A DNA stretch of 64,000 nucleotides from Micromonospora zamorensis. GTDB taxonomy: Bacteria; Actinomycetota; Actinomycetes; Mycobacteriales; Micromonosporaceae. Position 1 is the stretch's first letter. Each line of letters opens with the position of its first letter. Both the position numbers and the translations under genes were made by a program. Below, one piece after another: positions 60,701 to 64,000 of this stretch. The stretch covers positions 5,270,001-5,334,000 of the forward strand of contig NZ_LT607755.1 in NCBI RefSeq assembly GCF_900090275.1, in the 5' to 3' direction. A model generated the notes under the pieces. It was not told the DNA's origin, did no database searches, and saw only the letters and a program-made list of their open reading frames with translations.

Positions 60701-61561
60701 CTAGATCGGCCGGACCGACGCCGGGACGCCGTCGAAGTCGGCGCTGCGGGCAGTCTCGGCCCACCGCTCGACCTCGTCCAGACCACGCCGGTACGCGCCC
60801 GAGATGCGCTCGACCGCTTCGCGCCCGAGCGGCAGACGCAGCGGCACCTCGTTGCTGTGTGCGAGGGACACGATGATCTCGGCCGCCCGCGTCGGGTCGC
60901 CTTCCTGGCGGCCGTCGGTCCCGGCCATGTCCGCGCGGACGGCGGCGAGCAGATCACTGTAGGTTTCGGACGCCTCAGTGAATTCGAGTACGTCGGCGGC
61001 GTTGAAGTCGGTCCGGAACCGGCTCGGTTCAACGATCATCACGCGGATCCCGAACGGTGCGACCTCCCCGGCCAGCGCCTCGGACCAGCCTTCGAGGGCG
61101 AACTTCGACGCGGAGTAGGCCGATACGCCCGGAAACGCCATCCTCCCGCCCTGGCTGCTCATCTGCACGATCATCCCGGCGCCCCGGCTACGCATCGCGG
61201 GCAACGCCGCCCGCACGAGCGCGGCCGGACCGAACAGGTGCAGATCCATCAACTCGCGCAGCTGCGCGTCGCTGACCTCCTCGACCGCTCCGACCACGGC
61301 CCGGCCCGCGTTGTTGACGAGAACGTCAAGCTGACCGAAGCGGTCGAGGGTGGCCCGCACGAGCGACGCCGACGCAGCGGTGTCCCGGGCGTCGAAGTTC
61401 GCGACCAGAACAGTGTCGGGGTATCTGGCCGCCAGGTCGGCCACGCTGTCCGGCCGGCGTACCGCCGCCACCACCTGATCGCCCGCGGCGAGCGCCGACT
61501 GCGCCAGTGCTCGTCCGAAACCCCGGGACGCACCGGTGATGATCCAGGTCTGTGTCGTCAT
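60701..61561 (-). CDS. Short-chain dehydrogenase/reductase
   Basis: A 286-residue classical SDR: TGASRGFGRALAQSAL (the NAD(P) loop TGxxxGxG, about 9-24), NNAGRAVVGAVEEVS, and the catalytic SAYSASKFALEGWSEAL with Tyr and Lys. The cofactor specificity and substrate are unclear. The MerR gene is 9 bp downstream, so it probably regulates this SDR. A palindrome, CAAAGC-TATG-GCTTTG, lies just before the start codon. Confidence 0.88.
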   Translation of the reverse strand: MTTQTWIITGASRGFGRALAQSALAAGDQVVAAVRRPDSVADLAARYPDTVLVANFDARDTAASASLVRATLDRFGQLDVLVNNAGRAVVGAVEEVSDAQLRELMDLHLFGPAALVRAALPAMRSRGAGMIVQMSSQGGRMAFPGVSAYSASKFALEGWSEALAGEVAPFGIRVMIVEPSRFRTDFNAADVLEFTEASETYSDLLAAVRADMAGTDGRQEGDPTRAAEIIVSLAHSNEVPLRLPLGREAVERISGAYRRGLDEVERWAETARSADFDGVPASVRPI

Positions 61562-61566
61562 GGCGG

Positions 61567-61582
61567 CAAAGCTATGGCTTTG
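61567..61582. promoter_or_regulatory. Palindrome upstream of the SDR gene
   Basis: CAAAGC-TATG-GCTTTG, 6-bp arms, 5 nt from the SDR start on the minus strand. It may be the operator of the adjacent MerR protein, although its closeness to the start codon is unusual. Confidence 0.4.
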
Positions 61583-61676
61583 AGCGCGCGCGAACGCAAC
61601 CGCGAACCCGCCGCGACGCAGACCCTCTGGTCGGCCTTGAGGGGCAGCGTCCGATGGCATGCTCTGGTCGATGCAC

Positions 61677-62075
61677 TCAGGGGCGTGCGTCGTACTGGGT
61701 CCGGGCGTCGAAGACGCGGTCCATGTGCGTCTCCGCCCAGTTCTTGATCGCGATCATGACCGGGAACAGCTCATGGCCGAGCGGGGTGAGCGCGTAGTCG
61801 ACGCGGACCGGCACCGAGGCGGTGACCGTGCGGGTGACGAGGCCGTCGCGTTCCAGGGTGCGCAGGGTCTGGGTGAGCATCTTCTGGCTGACGCCGGCGA
61901 TGCGGCGGGCAAGCTCGCCGTGCCGCTGCGGACCGTCGACGAGCGCTGGGATCACCAACGCGACCCACTTGTCGGTGAGCCTGCTCAGCAGCTCACGGGT
62001 AGGGCACTGTTCCAGGAACGCGTCGTAGTCGCGTTTGGCCTGCTCACGACGTTGCTCCGCACTCGTCGTCGCCAT
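61677..62075 (-). CDS. HxlR-family transcriptional regulator
   Basis: A 132-residue protein: CPTRELLSRLTDKWVALVIP at the start, GELARRIAGVSQKMLTQTLRTL as the recognition helix, and VDYALTPLGHELFPVM at the wing. Cys30 is near the N terminus, where HxlR/YodB proteins often sense quinones or electrophiles. The ATG follows CGGAGGAGGC. It diverges from a quinone-oxidoreductase-like gene, its likely target. Confidence 0.9.
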   Translation of the reverse strand: MATTSAEQRREQAKRDYDAFLEQCPTRELLSRLTDKWVALVIPALVDGPQRHGELARRIAGVSQKMLTQTLRTLERDGLVTRTVTASVPVRVDYALTPLGHELFPVMIAIKNWAETHMDRVFDARTQYDARP

Positions 62076-62089
62076 GCCGCCTCCTCCGG

Positions 62090-62130
62090 GTGCCCTAGGC
62101 ACTTCACGGTACCTACTTACTGACAGTGCC
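62090..62130. promoter_or_regulatory. Repeated half-sites between hxlR and the oxidoreductase gene
   Basis: The palindrome GTGCC-CTA-GGCAC (62090-62102) and a third half-site GTGCC (62126-62130) lie between the divergent genes. The wider arrangement GGCACT...AGTGCC spans 62098-62130. It is the likely HxlR operator region. Confidence 0.45.
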
Positions 62131-62181
62131 GATGATTCGTACGGTCGTGGTGATCAAAGAGGTCCCACGAAGGAGACGACA

Positions 62182-63084
62182 ATGCGCGCAGTCAGCTATG
62201 CAGAGTTCGGAGGGCCGGAGGTCCTGCACGTGGCCGAGGTGCCGGTGCCCGAGCCCGGGCCGGGGCAGGTCCGCGTACGGGTCGCGGCGTCGGTCGTCCA
62301 TCCGGTCGATCTGATGGTCCGCTCCGGTCGGTTCCCAGCCCCGTTGCCGACCGGTCTGCCGTACACGCCCGGCTGGGACGTTGCCGGCAGCGTCGACACG
62401 GTCGGCCCGTCGGTCGAGGAGTTCAGGATCGGCGACGAGGTCATCGGCTTCTCGCCGTGGCTGCAGACCACTGTCGGCGCCCACGCGGAGTACGTACTCC
62501 TCGACCCCGCCTGGCTGACCTCCGCGCCCGCCGGCGTCCCCGCGACCGAATCGGCGACCCTACCGACCAATGGCCTCGCCGCCGCCCAGGCCCTCGACCT
62601 GCTCGCGCTCCCCGCGGGTTCGACAGTGCTCGTCACCGGTGCCGCCGGGCAGGTCGGTGGGTTCGTCCTGGCGCTGGCCCGGGCGACCGGCCTGCACGCC
62701 ACGGGACTCGCCGGACCCGACGACCGCGAGTTCGTCGAGTCGCTGGGCGCGGCGTTCCTGTCGCGCGAAGACGATCCGACGGGGACGTTCGACGCGGTCG
62801 TCGACCTGGCGGTGATCGGCTCCTCGCTGCTGGACCTCGTCCGGGACGGCGGCGGCTATGTGGCCGCGTCACCCCCGCTTCGCCCGGAGCCGGTGCGGGA
62901 AATCCGGACCTTGGCGCTGGAGGTGCTACCGGACGGATCCCGGCTGGGCGAGCTGGTCAAACTCGTGGTCAGCGGCGACATCCCGCTCCGAGTCGCTGGC
63001 GTGTACCCCTTCGCCGACGCGGCGGCCGCCCATGACCGGCTGGCCAGAGGCGGCGTACGCGGCGGCGTGGTGCTCGTCCCCTGA
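62182..63084 (+). CDS. Zinc-independent quinone oxidoreductase-like (MDR superfamily)
   Basis: A 300-residue medium-chain dehydrogenase/reductase without zinc ligands. The N-terminal domain (MRAVSYAEFGGPEVLHVAEV), the core YTPGWDVAGSVDTVGPSVEEF, and the NADPH loop VLVTGAAGQVGGFVLALARA (about 152-171) are as in QOR-type enzymes. It reduces quinones or enones. AAGGAGACGAC precedes the ATG. It is divergent from HxlR, a typical pair for electrophile stress. Confidence 0.9.
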   Translation: MRAVSYAEFGGPEVLHVAEVPVPEPGPGQVRVRVAASVVHPVDLMVRSGRFPAPLPTGLPYTPGWDVAGSVDTVGPSVEEFRIGDEVIGFSPWLQTTVGAHAEYVLLDPAWLTSAPAGVPATESATLPTNGLAAAQALDLLALPAGSTVLVTGAAGQVGGFVLALARATGLHATGLAGPDDREFVESLGAAFLSREDDPTGTFDAVVDLAVIGSSLLDLVRDGGGYVAASPPLRPEPVREIRTLALEVLPDGSRLGELVKLVVSGDIPLRVAGVYPFADAAAAHDRLARGGVRGGVVLVP

Positions 63085-63115
63085 TTGGCGCGATGCCGCA
63101 GGTTAACCGCCCTTT

Positions 63116-64000
63116 TCACAGCACCCCGAGGCCGATGGCGAGCTGGGTGATCGTCGGTGGGGCGTCCGGGTCGCGGGCGACCTGGGCAACCACGTCCCGG
63201 GCGCCTGGCCGGTCATGGATCTCGGCGGGTGCGATGCGTTCGGCACGCAACAGGACCCGGGCCGCGTTGGCGGGGTCGTCCGTCTGGAGGTAGGCGCGCG
63301 CCGCGTCGATCAGGTGCGCGGCGCGGTGCTCGACCGGCAGCCCTCGCCACCCGTCCCACCCGATCGCCTTCTCGTGGCGGGCGACCGCCTGCGGTCCGTC
63401 ACCCACCTCCACCGCGGCGGCGACCCGCGCCAGCTCGACGGCCGTCGGACCGAACGCCGTCCGGTGATGGTCGTGGCCGTCACCCACCTGAGCGGCCAAC
63501 TCGGCGGCCTCGTCCAGCAGCTCACCGACCACCCTGTCGTCACCGGCCCTGCCCGCGATCAGAGCGGCCTGCACGAGCAGCGATCCGCGCAGCGACATCT
63601 CTTCCGGCGTGCCAGAGGCGATCTGGGAAGCGGCGGCGAGCATCACCGGCCCTGCCCGCGCCGACGCGCGCAGCACCTGACCCAACTGCACCGCTGCACA
63701 GGCCAGCAGCACCGGGTCACCGGCAGCGGCGGACATCGCCCGATCAGCAGCCAACCAGGCGAGGCTCCCCTCGTCCAGCTTGACCAGCAGCGCAGCCGTC
63801 ACCCGATATGCCTCCACCACCACTGCCGCCCGCCCGACCTCCGCGTTCAGCGCGTGGGCGCGATGAACCTCGGTCACCAATGTGGGCAGCAGCTCGACCA
63901 GACGCGGGTAACGGGCGTGCTGGAAGGTCATCCACGCGTGCCGCACCTCCCGAGCCAACCAAACGGGCGACACCACCTCCCGGTCCATCGGGCGACCAAA
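63116..64000 (-). CDS. Helical-repeat (TPR-like) regulator, C-terminal part; 5' end beyond the window
   Basis: At least 294 residues, open to the window edge. It is all helical, with repeated segments such as VWLAREVRHAWMTFQHARYP, AVVVEAYRVTAALLVKLDEG and DPANAARVLLRAERIAP, resembling the C-terminal TPR part of actinobacterial XRE regulators of about 400 residues. The DNA-binding N terminus would lie outside. The reading frame continues through F-G-R-P upstream of the first Met seen, so no start can be given. Confidence 0.7.
   Translation of the reverse strand, partial: FGRPMDREVVSPVWLAREVRHAWMTFQHARYPRLVELLPTLVTEVHRAHALNAEVGRAAVVVEAYRVTAALLVKLDEGSLAWLAADRAMSAAAGDPVLLACAAVQLGQVLRASARAGPVMLAAASQIASGTPEEMSLRGSLLVQAALIAGRAGDDRVVGELLDEAAELAAQVGDGHDHHRTAFGPTAVELARVAAAVEVGDGPQAVARHEKAIGWDGWRGLPVEHRAAHLIDAARAYLQTDDPANAARVLLRAERIAPAEIHDRPGARDVVAQVARDPDAPPTITQLAIGLGVL

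Overview
The window is GC-rich actinobacterial chromosome, most probably Micromonospora or a close relative in the Micromonosporaceae. This rests on strong third-position G/C bias, frequent GTG starts, a WhiB7 regulator, mycothiol synthesis (MshB), a mycoredoxin, AdnAB in place of RecBCD/AddAB, and two blocks whose gene order matches Mycobacterium (as I recall it, Rv3193c-Rv3202c and parts of Rv1170-Rv1205). There is no prophage, insertion sequence, CRISPR array or biosynthetic gene cluster. It reads as core chromosome with small accessory insertions. Layout. 1-6.5 kb: 5' end of a PRPP-synthetase gene, glpK, purC, a Tat-type lipoprotein solute-binding protein, two tandem initiator tRNAs each with its own terminator, and a SigE-family ECF sigma factor overlapping a membrane partner. 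6.6-25.2 kb: the mycobacteria-like block, with a UPF0182 membrane protein, a PDZ/Lon-like secreted protease, a DUF2342 putative metalloprotease, an orphan ThiF-like protein coupled to an ABC1 kinase, whiB7 behind a long leader, uvrD2, mycoredoxin and nudC. Inserted into it are a SprT/YgjP-like peptidase, an MFS exporter and an XRE(DUF5753)-DUF397 pair. 25.3-33 kb: a catalytic/non-catalytic M16 peptidase pair, a pentad-repeat protein, and a sulfonate (ssu) locus with a divergent monooxygenase, SsuABC and an Rrf2 regulator whose likely operators are visible. 33-44 kb: cold-shock protein and DEAD-box helicase, the adnA-adnB recombination motor-nuclease pair, and two LOG-family genes. 44-58 kb: lysine/diaminopimelate genes (dapE, dapD, dapC), a 7Fe ferredoxin, tyrA, a secreted subtilase, an acetyltransferase and mshB. 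58-64 kb: an S9 peptidase, three small redox/regulator modules (MerR-SDR, HxlR-ADH) and the 3' part of a probable TPR regulator cut by the window end. Regulation visible in the sequence. (i) At least thirteen starts have a TAnnnT-like -10 box ending 6-8 nt before the start codon, the signature of leaderless transcripts; this settled several start choices. (ii) The whiB7 leader holds an 82-codon ORF with a strong ribosome site, followed by a U-tailed terminator and a competing antiterminator whose 5' strand lies in the last codons of that ORF. This is a complete ribosome-controlled attenuator on paper. (iii) Two 17-bp inverted repeats sit between ssuD and ssuA. (iv) The palindrome CATACCGGGTATG occurs at two unlinked loci. 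Several dispersed repeat families are also present: a 33-bp element at 13.1 and 55.7 kb, and a hairpin family with arms near GATCAWGARGTTWGCG at 42.5 and 44.3 kb. All assignments are from reading the sequence; no database search was possible.
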